Positions 42,534 through 51,360 are shown, counted from the first letter of the stretch. The stretch: DNA of 64,000 nt from Bacillus_BA fengqiuensis (GCA_030813035.1 JAUSTV010000001.1), one strand, 5' to 3'. Numbers and translations: made by a program. The notes: generated from the sequence alone by a model not told the origin.

Positions 42534-43091
42534 TTAATCTAGAGCTGGAATGTGATCGATCCAATGAATAAATTGATGTAAATATTGTTGAAGATAACGT
42601 TTTGTTTGTTCGTCTGTAAGGACTTTCTGTTCAGAATCAATCTTTTTATGTACTTGGGAAATCAACATTTTTTGGAATGGAAGAACATGAACCTGCATGG
42701 CCTCTAGCACTTGTCTGATTTGCAATTGAGCAAAGGCAGTACCTAATCCCCCAGGAGTTGCACCAATTAAACCAACCGGTTTTCTGCTAAGAACGGCGGA
42801 TTCCCGAGGTCTTGATGCCCAGTCCAATGCATTCTTTAATACACCTGGAATTCCAGAATTGTACTCTGGACTTATAATAATGATACCGTCAACGTCCTGG
42901 ATAGCAGATTTAAATGATGTCACTGTTTCTGGAACACTTATTTCTAAGTCTTCGTTGAATAAAGGTAGATCATTAATCTCGATCCAGCGAAATTGATGGG
43001 AATCATCCAGCTCTGTTAATGATTGAGCAATGATTCGATTATAAGAGTTTTTTCGTAAACTACCACAAATAAGGCCGATGCTCTTAGTCAT
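42534..43091 (-). CDS. NADPH-dependent FMN reductase (chromate/quinone reductase type)
   Basis: 185 residues, flavodoxin-like fold. FMN-phosphate loop GSLRKNSYNR (9-18) and the flavin-contact SPEYNSGIPGVLKNALDWAS (~79-98) are intact. The family reduces FMN, quinones, azo compounds or chromate with NAD(P)H. Probably co-transcribed with the YcaC-type gene downstream. Confidence 0.9.
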   Translation of the reverse strand: MTKSIGLICGSLRKNSYNRIIAQSLTELDDSHQFRWIEINDLPLFNEDLEISVPETVTSFKSAIQDVDGIIIISPEYNSGIPGVLKNALDWASRPRESAVLSRKPVGLIGATPGGLGTAFAQLQIRQVLEAMQVHVLPFQKMLISQVHKKIDSEQKVLTDEQTKRYLQQYLHQFIHWIDHIPALD

Positions 43092-43361
43092 ACATTTCCT
43101 CCTCGTTTAAAATCACTTTCATGTTACCATAATATACCAAAACGGAAGAAGTGACGTTATACCCAATTGTCAGATTATTTAATTCAATGAAGTATTTATT
43201 ACAAAAAATCTAGGACGCAAGGATTTCTCTTTAGTTTTCTTATTATTCGACTCATGTTTTGCCAGCTATGGCAAATGGTCTATGTCAATTTTATTTTGTC
43301 TTTCAATTACTATATATTTCCAGCATACTAATAATTATAAAGAATTGGAGGGAGTGCAGAA

Positions 43362-44504
43362 ATGGAAGAAAAGAAAGTGACCTGGTTAGAACTCTTTTAT
43401 GATTTGTTATTTGTGGCGGCGGTTGCGGCTGCGACTCATGTTTTACTTCATGTTGAAGATGGTCATATCCATGCAGAGTATTTAGTAAAGTTTGTATTAA
43501 TTTTTATTCCTATCTGGTGGGCTTGGGTAGGGCAAACCATATTTATTAATCGGTTTGGAAAAGATTTATTTCATCAACGTATCTTTTTAATTCTGCAAAT
43601 GTTTTTTGTCCTAATTATGACATCAAGTTTATCAGTTGATTTTGATCCTTATTATCTTTCTTTTTTAATTGGGTATATGGGCTTAAGAGCAGTGACTGCG
43701 ATCCAATATCTTATTGTCCAGCGTATAGAAACGGGAGTTCGCAAACAAGCGGCCCTCTTTTTGGGAAGGTATTTTTGGATTGGAATCGTCATTTCATTAT
43801 TGTCCGTTTTTTTTGACTCTTGGGGTCGATATGCTGTGTTGTATACGGGCATCCTTATTGATATCATTGTCCCAGTGCTTGGACGAAAATGCTTAGAAAA
43901 GGTTCCCACAAATACGGCTCACTTATTAGAGCGGTTTGGTTTATTTACCATTATTCTCTTTGGGGAAGCTCTTATTAGTACACTTGCGATCATTCAGCCT
44001 ACACAAGGAAATTGGGATTCAATAGGCTTTGCGATCATTTCATTTATCCTGATTATATCGATGTGGTGGCAATATTTCGATAACATGGAGAAGAAACTCG
44101 ACAAGTCTTTACAAACATCCGGCCAAATCATTATTTATGGTCATCTGTTTATTTTAATGTCTTTGAGCATGATTGCAGCATCTATCAGACTATTGTTTTT
44201 ACATGAGGTCCATTACTCATTTATCTTATTTTTTGTTTTTGGATCTGTATTGCTCTATTTCCTGTCAACTACCTTTGTTTTCCATCAATATAGACATGTG
44301 CACCACCGATTGAAAATTTATCATTTAGGGTTGTTTTTGGGGATTTTAACCGTCTTTTTTATTATTAATTTGATTATTGTAGTACCAAATATTTTGATAA
44401 TAGCTGAATTAACCTTGTTTTTTATTATCTTTACTAAACTAACAATTTCTAATAAAAGACAACCGTTGACAAATGAGATTCATCCGAGAATAAAAAATGT
44501 TTAA
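43362..44504 (+). CDS. LtrA family membrane protein
   Basis: 380 residues with about eleven membrane segments. The family signature WLELFYDLLFVAAV (8-21) is clear, as are later TAHLLERFGLFTIILFGEAL and WWQYFDNMEKKLD. Named after the low-temperature-requirement protein A of Listeria; the biochemical role is unknown. AATTGGAGGGAG precedes the ATG. Monocistronic, rightward. Confidence 0.88.
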   Translation: MEEKKVTWLELFYDLLFVAAVAAATHVLLHVEDGHIHAEYLVKFVLIFIPIWWAWVGQTIFINRFGKDLFHQRIFLILQMFFVLIMTSSLSVDFDPYYLSFLIGYMGLRAVTAIQYLIVQRIETGVRKQAALFLGRYFWIGIVISLLSVFFDSWGRYAVLYTGILIDIIVPVLGRKCLEKVPTNTAHLLERFGLFTIILFGEALISTLAIIQPTQGNWDSIGFAIISFILIISMWWQYFDNMEKKLDKSLQTSGQIIIYGHLFILMSLSMIAASIRLLFLHEVHYSFILFFVFGSVLLYFLSTTFVFHQYRHVHHRLKIYHLGLFLGILTVFFIINLIIVVPNILIIAELTLFFIIFTKLTISNKRQPLTNEIHPRIKNV

Positions 44505-44624
44505 TAGGGGTTAATTTTGATTTTATTACTTTATCACTATAAACCACTAAAACAAAACATACTATAATAATCACTTCTTGTTCATTTTTCTTATTATGGC
44601 TACTGTCAAAAAGCATACCTTTGT

Positions 44625-44720
44625 ACACATAGTAAAGGAGACTATGAAACTCAGTAAAATGAAGTTTGAAAAGGTATTACAAAACATTAATAAGTGTTTA
44701 TATTTTCGACACACCTTTTT
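44625..44720. repeat. Dispersed ~95-base repeat, copy B
   Basis: Shares the order ACCTTTG-ACA-CATA, GAAACTCAGTAAAATGAAGT, AAAAGGTATTA, GTTTATATTTTCGACACACC with 41505-41600. Ends exactly where an IS6-type terminus begins at 44722. Confidence 0.6.
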
Positions 44721-44742
44721 AGGTTCTGGTGCAAAAACCTAA
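44644..44742 (+). CDS. Possible 32-residue peptide running into an IS end
   Basis: AAAGGAG, ATG 44644, then MKLSKMKFEKVLQNINKCLY and RHTFLGSGAKT-stop. The last codons (GSGAKT) are the IS6-type end itself (GGTTCTGGTGCAAAAACC), so any original product was truncated here. Low confidence as a gene. Confidence 0.3.
   Translation: MKLSKMKFEKVLQNINKCLYFRHTFLGSGAKT
44722..44736 (+). repeat. IS6-type terminal repeat, reading right
   Basis: GGTTCTGGTGCAAAA. Matches the IS6-family (IS240/IS431-like) terminal repeat consensus GGTTCTGnTGCAAA. Confidence 0.6.
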
Positions 44743-44834
44743 GACAATTGTAAGTAATCTATTAAGCTTGAGCATACTGATACTGTTATTCTGTAAAAGG
44801 GGTGTAGTCGGTATGGAGAAGGAAAACACAAAGA

Positions 44835-44866
44835 ACAAAGGCCACCCTTTCAAGGTTGGCCTTTGT
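44835..44866. terminator. Hairpin
   Basis: ACAAAGGCCA and TGGCCTTTGT arms. A 22-codon frame around it (ATG 44813) is not convincing. Confidence 0.5.
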
Positions 44867-44979
44867 GAGCTATACTAACAATTTATAAAAAAGGGGGGCA
44901 TTTGGTATATTTTAACATAATATTCAAGTGATTCATAATTATTTTAGTTATATACGCGTTTATTCTCTTTTATTTTATC

Positions 44980-44993
44980 TTTGCACCAGAGTC
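44980..44993 (-). repeat. IS6-type terminal repeat, reading left
   Basis: TTTGCACCAGAGTC, the complement of GACTCTGGTGCAAA, one or two changes from the consensus end. Confidence 0.5.
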
Positions 44994-45054
44994 TAAATTG
45001 TTTAGATTAGCGTCATAAACAAAAAAGTTGAAAGGGAAGTTATGAGTGTTTAGT

Positions 45055-45579
45055 CTATGCCTTTATTTTCGCACCAGAACCTTTTTGAGTGCTCTTTTCT
45101 TCTTGGACTTCTTTACTTTTTTCGTACCTAAGTCTATAGTAATTGCTTAAATATTCCGCATTCTCCCATCGATACTGAATCATATATTTCCTAATACATT
45201 CTTTATTGATTTCTCTCCACTTTCTATGTGACTCTCGTATCCGTTCTTTGTTCTCTTCTTTCCATTTTCTTTGTAACTCCCGTATCCGTTCTTTATTCTC
45301 TTCTCTGTATTTACGTTCCACTTCCCGTATCCGTTCTTTATTCTCTTCTCTGTACTGCCTTCTCCTTTTGTTTATTTGATTTTTATTTGCTTGTTTATAC
45401 TCTCTATTTTTTTGATTTTTACATACTTTACATGCTCCGTGCTTACCATACTTATTTGCTTTGTCATTATAATATTCGCTCAATGGTAAAATCTTGTTGC
45501 ATTTTGTACATTCTTTAGCATCTACAAGGCTACCGTTAATCCTAATTTGAACAAGTGTAACTTTCTTTCCACGGGGCAT
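45055..45579 (-). CDS. Zinc-ribbon protein with 15-residue tandem repeats, 3' end in an IS terminus
   Basis: 174 residues. N-terminal zinc ribbon with CTKCNKILPLSEYY and CKVC (as in phage/plasmid HNH-type proteins), then four to five tandem copies of a 15-residue unit (REENKERIREVERKY, REENKERIRELQRKW, KEENKERIRESHRKW, REINKECIRKYMIQY), a continuous charged helix. The last residues (KGSGAKIKA) are encoded by an IS6-type end at 45067-45081, so the natural C-terminus was probably cut off. Likely nucleic-acid-binding; function unknown. Confidence 0.65.
   Translation of the reverse strand: MPRGKKVTLVQIRINGSLVDAKECTKCNKILPLSEYYNDKANKYGKHGACKVCKNQKNREYKQANKNQINKRRRQYREENKERIREVERKYREENKERIRELQRKWKEENKERIRESHRKWREINKECIRKYMIQYRWENAEYLSNYYRLRYEKSKEVQEEKSTQKGSGAKIKA
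45067..45081 (-). repeat. IS6-type terminal repeat, reading left
   Basis: TTTTCGCACCAGAACC, overlapping the last codons of the zinc-ribbon gene. Confidence 0.6.
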
Positions 45580-45690
45580 GATGTTCCTCTCCTATATTTC
45601 TTCTCTTACTAACGACTATATTTCACTTTAGAAAGACTTCACTCTTAGATGAACTTATTTCTTATTCATCATACGTATTCATTCTATATC

Positions 45691-45710
45691 AGTAAGTAAG
45701 TAAGTAAGTA
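45691..45710. repeat. AGTA microsatellite
   Basis: Five perfect copies of AGTA in a row, next to the transposase relic. Confidence 0.9.
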
Positions 45711-45713
45711 ACT

Positions 45714-45927
45714 GCACGAAATAATTTCAGTTCCAACATAAAAAGAACTTGCTTCTTTATAAAACGATAGGATTCGGCTATCTAATTTACCTGATTTGTA
45801 TACTCTTTTCTTAATTCTTAAATCACTATAGGATAAGGATAGGATTGGACTCTTATTGACTGCTATACGGGGTTTACAAATATGAGAAGTAGCAAAGGCT
45901 TTTTCAGAAAAGACTTTGCTACTTCTC
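45714..45927 (-). pseudogene. IS6-family transposase fragment (leftward)
   Basis: Leftward frame SSKVFSEKAFATSHICKPRI then AVNKSPILSLSYSDLRIKK resembles the IS6 transposase segment that normally reads AKRFF-x-KAL...SHVSKPR-VITVDKNP. Degenerate, and head-to-head with the rightward copy, which produces the 14-base inverted repeat GAGAAGTAGCAAAG at 45881-45927. Confidence 0.45.
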
Positions 45928-46242
45928 AAGTTTCCGGCTCTCGTGTCATTACAGTTGATAAGGATTCAGTCTGTCCTGGCAACTGTTCAACAATTAAAAG
46001 AAGGGGAAAGTCTGCCCGAAGGCGTATAGGTTAGAAAGATTAGGTATCTCAACAATATCGTGGAGAAAAATCAGCGGTTTATCAAAAGATGTATTTGTAT
46101 CATGTTGAGATTCAAGTTCTTCCGAACGGCTATTTGTATTTTAAGTGGTATAGAAGCTGTACGTATGATGGAAAAAGGCAAGTTCTTATATGGGAAAAAT
46201 TTGTTCAAATTCATCCAAGAACTCTTCGAATCATTTGCTTAA
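45881..46242 (+). pseudogene. IS6-family transposase relic (C-terminal half, frameshifted)
   Basis: One frame gives SSKGFFRKDFATSQVSGSRV then ITVDKD (DDE aspartate region); after a frameshift at ~46040 the next frame gives RYLNNIVEKNQRFIKR and FKFFRTAICILSGIEAVRMM then EKGKF, ending at 46242. VITVDK, YLNN-x-VE-x-x-x-RFIK-R and LSGIEA are IS6/IS240 transposase landmarks. Several stops and shifts make it inactive. An IS6 end follows at 46290. Confidence 0.8.
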
Positions 46243-46289
46243 TGATTGATTCCAATGGAATCAATCAATCTATTTTTCTATACCTTAAT

Positions 46290-46303
46290 ATTTGTACCAG
46301 AAC
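46290..46303 (-). repeat. IS6-type terminal repeat after the transposase relic
   Basis: ATTTGTACCAGAAC, one change from TTTGCACCAGAAC. It lies four bases from the fba stop codon. Confidence 0.6.
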
Positions 46304-46306
46304 TAG

Positions 46307-47164
46307 TTATGCTTTGTTTGAAGAACCAAATTCGCGAATTTTACCAATAACGGTTTCTTTAATTGCCTCACGGCCTGGGCTCAAAAACTTACGTGGATCA
46401 TATACGTTAGAGTCTGTACTTAATACTTCACGTACTACTTTTGTAAATGAAATTTGATTTTCCGTGTTCACGTTGATTTTAGCTGTTCCTAACGAGATTG
46501 ACTTTTGAATTTGATCTGTTGGGATGCCTGTACCACCGTGTAAAACAAGTGGTAAACCAATTGTTTTACAAATTTGTTCCATTTCTGCGAATCCTAAGTT
46601 CGGCTCACCTTTGTAAGGTCCATGAACAGAACCTAACGCAGGCGCAAGACAATCGATGGCAGTAAGCTTCACTAACTCTTCACATTCTTTTGGATCTGCG
46701 TAGATAACACCCTCTGCAATCACATCATCTTCTTGTCCACCAACAGTGCCTAACTCAGCTTCAACAGACACACCACGCTCATGAGCATATGCCACTACCA
46801 TTTTGGTGATTTCCACATTTTCTTCAAATGGGTGGTGAGAAGCGTCAATCATCACCGATGTAAAACCAGCTTCAATGGCAGCTTTGCACTTTTCGAAACT
46901 GGAACCGTGGTCTAAATGGATGGCTACAGGAACCGTGATATTCTTTTCCTCGATAAGAGCTTCCACCATCGCTGTTACTACTTTAAAGCCACCCATATAA
47001 CGAGCAGCACCCTCAGATACACCAAGAATAACTGGAGATTTCTCTTCTTCAGCTGCAGCTAAAATGGCTTGTGTCCATTCCAAATTATTTATATTGAACT
47101 GGCCAACCGCATAACCTTCTGCTAACGCCTTATTTAACATTTCTTTCATCGAAACTAAAGCCAT
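46307..47164 (-). CDS. fba: Class II fructose-bisphosphate aldolase
   Basis: 285 residues. Zinc and active-site motifs: VPVAIHLDHGSSFEKC, VSVEAELGTVGGQEDD, LGSVHGPYKGEPNL, LVLHGGTGI and KINVNTENQ. It cleaves fructose-1,6-bisphosphate to triose phosphates (or works on tagatose-bisphosphate). It ends four bases from an IS6-type end and is followed upstream by ptsI, ptsH and gapN on the same strand. Almost certainly an accessory copy beside a chromosomal fbaA. Confidence 0.93.
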   Translation of the reverse strand: MALVSMKEMLNKALAEGYAVGQFNINNLEWTQAILAAAEEEKSPVILGVSEGAARYMGGFKVVTAMVEALIEEKNITVPVAIHLDHGSSFEKCKAAIEAGFTSVMIDASHHPFEENVEITKMVVAYAHERGVSVEAELGTVGGQEDDVIAEGVIYADPKECEELVKLTAIDCLAPALGSVHGPYKGEPNLGFAEMEQICKTIGLPLVLHGGTGIPTDQIQKSISLGTAKINVNTENQISFTKVVREVLSTDSNVYDPRKFLSPGREAIKETVIGKIREFGSSNKA

Positions 47165-47337
47165 AACAACATCCTCCTTAATATTAGACCCAACCTTTTT
47201 ATTTCCTGTAAGGATCGTTTATAAATAAGTCATCTATACCATACACAACTCATATATGAACTTCTTGTGAATTAGAAATCACCAAAACTCCACCATAATT
47301 GCCATTTCATCCTCTAGCAGCTGTATATGGAATAAAA

Positions 47338-49065
47338 TCAATTTTTCACAAATGATACAACTTCCTCTGTTGTGGACATGGAAAGAATGGTTTCCAAATG
47401 CTGTTCAATGTCTGCTTTTGATAAATGACGGATTTGTGAGCGAGCTTTTAGAATCGATGTTGCACTCATGGAAAACTCATCTAACCCTAATGCGAGAAGG
47501 AGTGGAATGGCAATTTCATCTCCTGCCATCTCACCGCACATTCCTACCCATTTACCCTCTTTATGAGCAGCTTGAATGACCATATCAATTAAGCGAAGAA
47601 TCGCCGGATTGTATGGTTGATATAAATAGGAGACACGCTCGTTCATACGATCAGCTGCTAATGTATACTGAATTAAATCATTTGTTCCAATAGAGAAGAA
47701 ATCTACTTCTTTCGCGAAAAGATCAGCTATTACTGCTGAGGAAGGAATTTCAACCATCATTCCGACTTCAATGTTCTCTGCAACAGCCACACCTTCATGT
47801 TGAAGCTTCTCTTTTTCTTCCATTAAAATGGCTTTTGCTTGACGGAACTCATCAAGAGTCGCAATCATTGGGAACATAATCTTTAAGTTACCATAAACAC
47901 TCGCACGCAATAATGCACGAAGCTGTGTACGAAACATATCTTGCATTTCCAGGCATAAACGAATCGCACGGAACCCAAGGAACGGATTCATTTCTTTTGG
48001 AAGGTCTAGATATGGAAGCTCTTTGTCACCGCCGATATCGAGTGTACGGACAACGACCGGTTTACCTTCCATACGCTCTAATACGGTTTTATAGGCTTCA
48101 AACTGCTCCTCTTCTGTTGGGAGCTGGTCACGCCCCATATATAAGAACTCTGTACGATACAAACCGACACCTTCGCCACCGTTTTCAAGCACGCTTTTTA
48201 CATCTTCAGGTGTACCGATATTGGCAGCAAGCTCAACATAGTGACCATCAGCTGATACAGTCGACTCGTTTACAAGCTTTGCCCATTCTGCTTTTTGTAC
48301 TTCATATGCCGCCTTTTTCTCTTCATATGCTTTTACAACATCAGCACTTGGATTGACAATTACTTTCCCATCTAATCCATCCACAATCACTAAGACATCG
48401 CTTTCAATATCGGCTGTAACTAGTTTTGTTCCTACGACAGCTGGAATTTCCATGGAACGTGCCATGATCGCTGAATGGGATGTACGACCACCGATATCTG
48501 TTGTAAATCCTTTTACAAATTTACGATTGAGCTGAGCTGTGTCAGATGGTGTTAAGTCTTCTGCAATAATGATCACTTCTTCCGAAATCATACTTGGACT
48601 TGAGATTGTCACACCTAATAAGTGGGAAAGAACACGTTTTGTTACATCGCGAATATCTGCTGCACGCTCTTTCATATACTCATTATCCATAGACTCGAAC
48701 ATCGTAACGAACATAGTCGTCACTTCATTTAAAGCAAATTCAGCATTTACCTGTTCATTTTTAATTTTATCTTTAACCGGATGAATCAGTTCCGGATCAC
48801 TTAACACAAGAAGATGTGCAGCGAAAATCTCTGCTTTATCATCACCCAGCTCTTTACGTGCGTGTTCTTTAATGGCTTCAAGCTCTACTTTTGACTGGGC
48901 AACCGCTTCATCAAAACGTAATAATTCTTGTTCTATATCAGCAATTGACTTTTTTTTAACTGTTAATTCAGGATTTTCTAAACGGAATGCTTTCGCAATG
49001 GCAATGCCTTCTGATGCAGCAATTCCCTGGATTGTCTTTGTCACTTCGATTATGTTTATCATCAT
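47338..49065 (-). CDS. ptsI: PTS Enzyme I
   Basis: 575 residues. Phosphoryl-accepting His197 lies in TTDIGGRTSHSAIMARS, with the PEP-binding GVGLYRTEFLYM and RTLDIGGDKELPYL and the dimer-interface region after. It moves phosphate from PEP to HPr. ATG 49065 overlaps the ptsH stop (ATGA); an internal GTG (MTKTIQGIAASEG) is an alternative start. Full length (570 usual). Part of the IS-bounded cargo block. Confidence 0.95.
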   Translation of the reverse strand: MMINIIEVTKTIQGIAASEGIAIAKAFRLENPELTVKKKSIADIEQELLRFDEAVAQSKVELEAIKEHARKELGDDKAEIFAAHLLVLSDPELIHPVKDKIKNEQVNAEFALNEVTTMFVTMFESMDNEYMKERAADIRDVTKRVLSHLLGVTISSPSMISEEVIIIAEDLTPSDTAQLNRKFVKGFTTDIGGRTSHSAIMARSMEIPAVVGTKLVTADIESDVLVIVDGLDGKVIVNPSADVVKAYEEKKAAYEVQKAEWAKLVNESTVSADGHYVELAANIGTPEDVKSVLENGGEGVGLYRTEFLYMGRDQLPTEEEQFEAYKTVLERMEGKPVVVRTLDIGGDKELPYLDLPKEMNPFLGFRAIRLCLEMQDMFRTQLRALLRASVYGNLKIMFPMIATLDEFRQAKAILMEEKEKLQHEGVAVAENIEVGMMVEIPSSAVIADLFAKEVDFFSIGTNDLIQYTLAADRMNERVSYLYQPYNPAILRLIDMVIQAAHKEGKWVGMCGEMAGDEIAIPLLLALGLDEFSMSATSILKARSQIRHLSKADIEQHLETILSMSTTEEVVSFVKN

Positions 49066-49328
49066 GCACCAAGCCCTTCTGTTTGCATGACTTGATCGAT
49101 ACTTTTCAACACTTGCTCTTCATCGTCACCTTTAGCCATGACTTTTATTTGTGCACCTTCTGGAATACCCAGTGACATCACACCCATAATGGATTTTAAG
49201 TTCACTTGTTTCTCTTTATATTCAATGAAAACATCTGATGCAAACGTGCTAACTGCCCCTACTAATGCTGTCGCAGGTCGAGCATGGATTCCTGCATGGC
49301 TTGTGATTGTGTAAATTTTTTCAACCAT
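49062..49328 (-). CDS. ptsH: HPr phosphocarrier protein
   Basis: 88 residues with His15 in GIHARPAT and the regulatory Ser46 in LKSIMGVMSLG, so it has both the PTS phosphorylation site and the HPr kinase site used in catabolite control. GGAGG is six bases from the ATG at 49328; a longer frame upstream is not used. Divides the operon as fba - ptsI - ptsH, with ptsH first in transcription after gapN. Confidence 0.95.
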   Translation of the reverse strand: MVEKIYTITSHAGIHARPATALVGAVSTFASDVFIEYKEKQVNLKSIMGVMSLGIPEGAQIKVMAKGDDEEQVLKSIDQVMQTEGLGA

Positions 49329-49520
49329 CTGTAATCCTCCATTCTTTGCTAACATCTTTTTCATCACTACGAAATCAATTCTTTCTTTCCTTATGGACCA
49401 ATATGTTCTACTTCAGATTTTCTTCTAAACAAGAAAAATGAAAACAATGGACTGATTTTTAATCGCTAATCGATGACCCAACAGGTCACGTTGGGCCATC
49501 GAAACTGCTTTTTCATCTGA

Positions 49521-50972
49521 CTATGAAAGGTTTAAAACCGTTACTTTTTCACGTGTCATAGATTCAAGGCTCTTACGAATCCCCTGGGCTCCCATTCCTG
49601 ATTGTTTTACACCGATAAACGGGAAATGATCTGGGCCACGCTCTGTGCGTCCGTTAATTTGCACAGAACCTGTGTCAATTTTATTCGCAATTGCAAATGC
49701 ACGGTTGATGTCTTTTGTAAAGACACTTGCCTGTAAGCCAAATTCTGATTTGTTAGCGATTTGCACAGCTTCTTCATCTGATTTCACATGAATAATAGGC
49801 AGGACAGGCCCAAATGGCTCTTTCCATGCAACATCCATATTTCCGGTCACATGATCAAGAAGGGTTGGATAAATCAAGTTTCTCTCTCGTTTGTTGCCTG
49901 TCACAACTGTTGCTCCTTTTTGAGCGGCATCGTCGATTAACCCTTGTACAAAGTCAGCTGACGCGTCATCAATCAATGGAACGATGGTGCTGTCTTGTTC
50001 TGGAGAGCCAACGGATAATTTCTCAACTTCGGCTTTCAACATTCCAACAAGCTCGTCCGCTACATTTTCGTGTACCAATACACGTTTAATCGCCGTGCAG
50101 CGTTGACCGGAGTAGGAGAACGCCCCGCTGATAATTTGTGCTGCAGCCTCTTGTAAATCCGCATCCTCGCACACAATACCAGGATCTTTACCGCCAAGCT
50201 CGAGAACAAGCGGAATCATTTTAGCTTTTTCAGCTAAATGAACACCTGTATTTGTACCGCCTGTAAACGAAATCATGTTAATGCCTTCATGCTCTACTAA
50301 ATAATCGCCAATGACAGAACCGCGGCCTGTCACCAGGTTGACAAGACCTTTTGGCAATCCGGCTTTATCGAGAGCCTCAATCATCTTCACTCCGCTGATT
50401 GATCCTTGTGTCGCTGGTTTAAAGATGACCGCATTTCCTGCCATTAATGCTGGCGCCACTTTTGCAGCTGCCAAGTTGACCGGATAGTTGAATGGTGCCA
50501 CCGCTAATACCACACCCAATGGAACGCGTTGAGTGATCGCCACTTTTGATGAGGCCCCACCCGGGAAGCTGTCACCCCTCATGCTTTCACCATGCATATG
50601 TAACGCTTCTTCAATCGTGTAACGAATGAAATCGGCTGTACGCACTACCTCTTTTTGTGCATCTTTACGGCCTTTTCCTACTTCTTTCATGATAATTTCA
50701 GCGATTTCCTCTTGCATATTGACGAGTTCATCTGCCCATTTATATAAATATGCTGCACGCTGCTGCAGGGAAGCTTCTGCCCATTCTTTTTGTGCTTCAT
50801 GTGCAGAACGAATGGCTTCATCGACTTCCGTTTTCGTGATCGCTTGTACTTTTCCAATCACATCATGAAGGTAAGGGGATAAAATATCAATCGTTTCCCC
50901 TGACTGACTTTCTTTCCACTCCCCGTTTGTATAAAACTTATAAGTTGATAGAGTTAACACATTTTCTACCAT
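49521..50972 (-). CDS. gapN: NADP-dependent glyceraldehyde-3-phosphate dehydrogenase (GapN)
   Basis: 483 residues, aldehyde dehydrogenase superfamily. Asn162 (FNYP), Glu258 (LVLELGGKDP) and catalytic Cys292 (SYSGQRCTAIKRV) are present. The sequence type matches GapN, the non-phosphorylating enzyme that oxidises glyceraldehyde-3-phosphate directly to 3-phosphoglycerate and makes NADPH. It precedes ptsH-ptsI-fba (gap of ~190 bases). A 37-base dyad lies ~150 bases upstream. Confidence 0.92.
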   Translation of the reverse strand: MVENVLTLSTYKFYTNGEWKESQSGETIDILSPYLHDVIGKVQAITKTEVDEAIRSAHEAQKEWAEASLQQRAAYLYKWADELVNMQEEIAEIIMKEVGKGRKDAQKEVVRTADFIRYTIEEALHMHGESMRGDSFPGGASSKVAITQRVPLGVVLAVAPFNYPVNLAAAKVAPALMAGNAVIFKPATQGSISGVKMIEALDKAGLPKGLVNLVTGRGSVIGDYLVEHEGINMISFTGGTNTGVHLAEKAKMIPLVLELGGKDPGIVCEDADLQEAAAQIISGAFSYSGQRCTAIKRVLVHENVADELVGMLKAEVEKLSVGSPEQDSTIVPLIDDASADFVQGLIDDAAQKGATVVTGNKRERNLIYPTLLDHVTGNMDVAWKEPFGPVLPIIHVKSDEEAVQIANKSEFGLQASVFTKDINRAFAIANKIDTGSVQINGRTERGPDHFPFIGVKQSGMGAQGIRKSLESMTREKVTVLNLS

Positions 50973-51124
50973 GGAACATCCCCCTTGAAATTAAAATAAT
51001 ATTTTTTATAAAAAATAAATGAATTTTCAGTCTTTTATTCCAGAATAAAACCATGTGTAAATAACTAGTTTTATCTAATCCATAACAGACTGTAAACTGA
51101 CTTACTCTATGAACCGGAAGTATC

Positions 51125-51161
51125 GGGACATAATATGTCCTTATAGGACGTATTATGTCCC
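51125..51161. promoter_or_regulatory. 37-base dyad upstream of gapN
   Basis: GGGACATAATA and TATTATGTCCC (11 bases, perfect) enclose a second palindrome GTCCTTATAGGAC. One central mismatch pair. It is placed like an operator for the gapN-ptsHI-fba genes but could be a recombination or IS-related site. Confidence 0.5.
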
Positions 51162-51294
51162 TATCAGCGTAAAAAAAATGCCTTTCGTTTGTGGGTTTTA
51201 TTGTAGCAAGGTTGAATTCATCTTTCAACTACTTTTTGAATTATCTGTCAACTATTTCGTTTCCTTTTGGTCTAGTAAATCCTTGTCTAATGCT

Positions 51295-51360
51295 GGTTCT
51301 GGTAACATTAAAAAATTTCAGATAGACGCGTTTTTGAATCATTCAGTTTTGGTGCAAAAA
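51295..51360 (+). repeat. Two degenerate IS6-type ends, reading right
   Basis: GGTTCTGGTAAC at 51295-51306 and GTTTTGGTGCAAAAA at 51346-51360, both one to three changes from GGTTCTGGTGCAAAA. They mark the right border of the gapN-fba block. The rest of 50973-51589 has no gene; a weak hairpin of the dispersed repeat type is at 51466-51497 and a TTGCTATA/TATAGCAA dyad at 51541-51558. Confidence 0.5.

Noticed and set aside
44722..44993. A 270-base MITE with IS6 ends
   Set aside because: Ends face each other at a plausible distance, but one end is degenerate and no target duplication is visible; not enough to call a unit.
45684..45929. 81-codon leftward frame as an ordinary gene
   Set aside because: Its C-terminus is encoded by the AGTA microsatellite and its centre looks like a transposase relic; not an independent gene.
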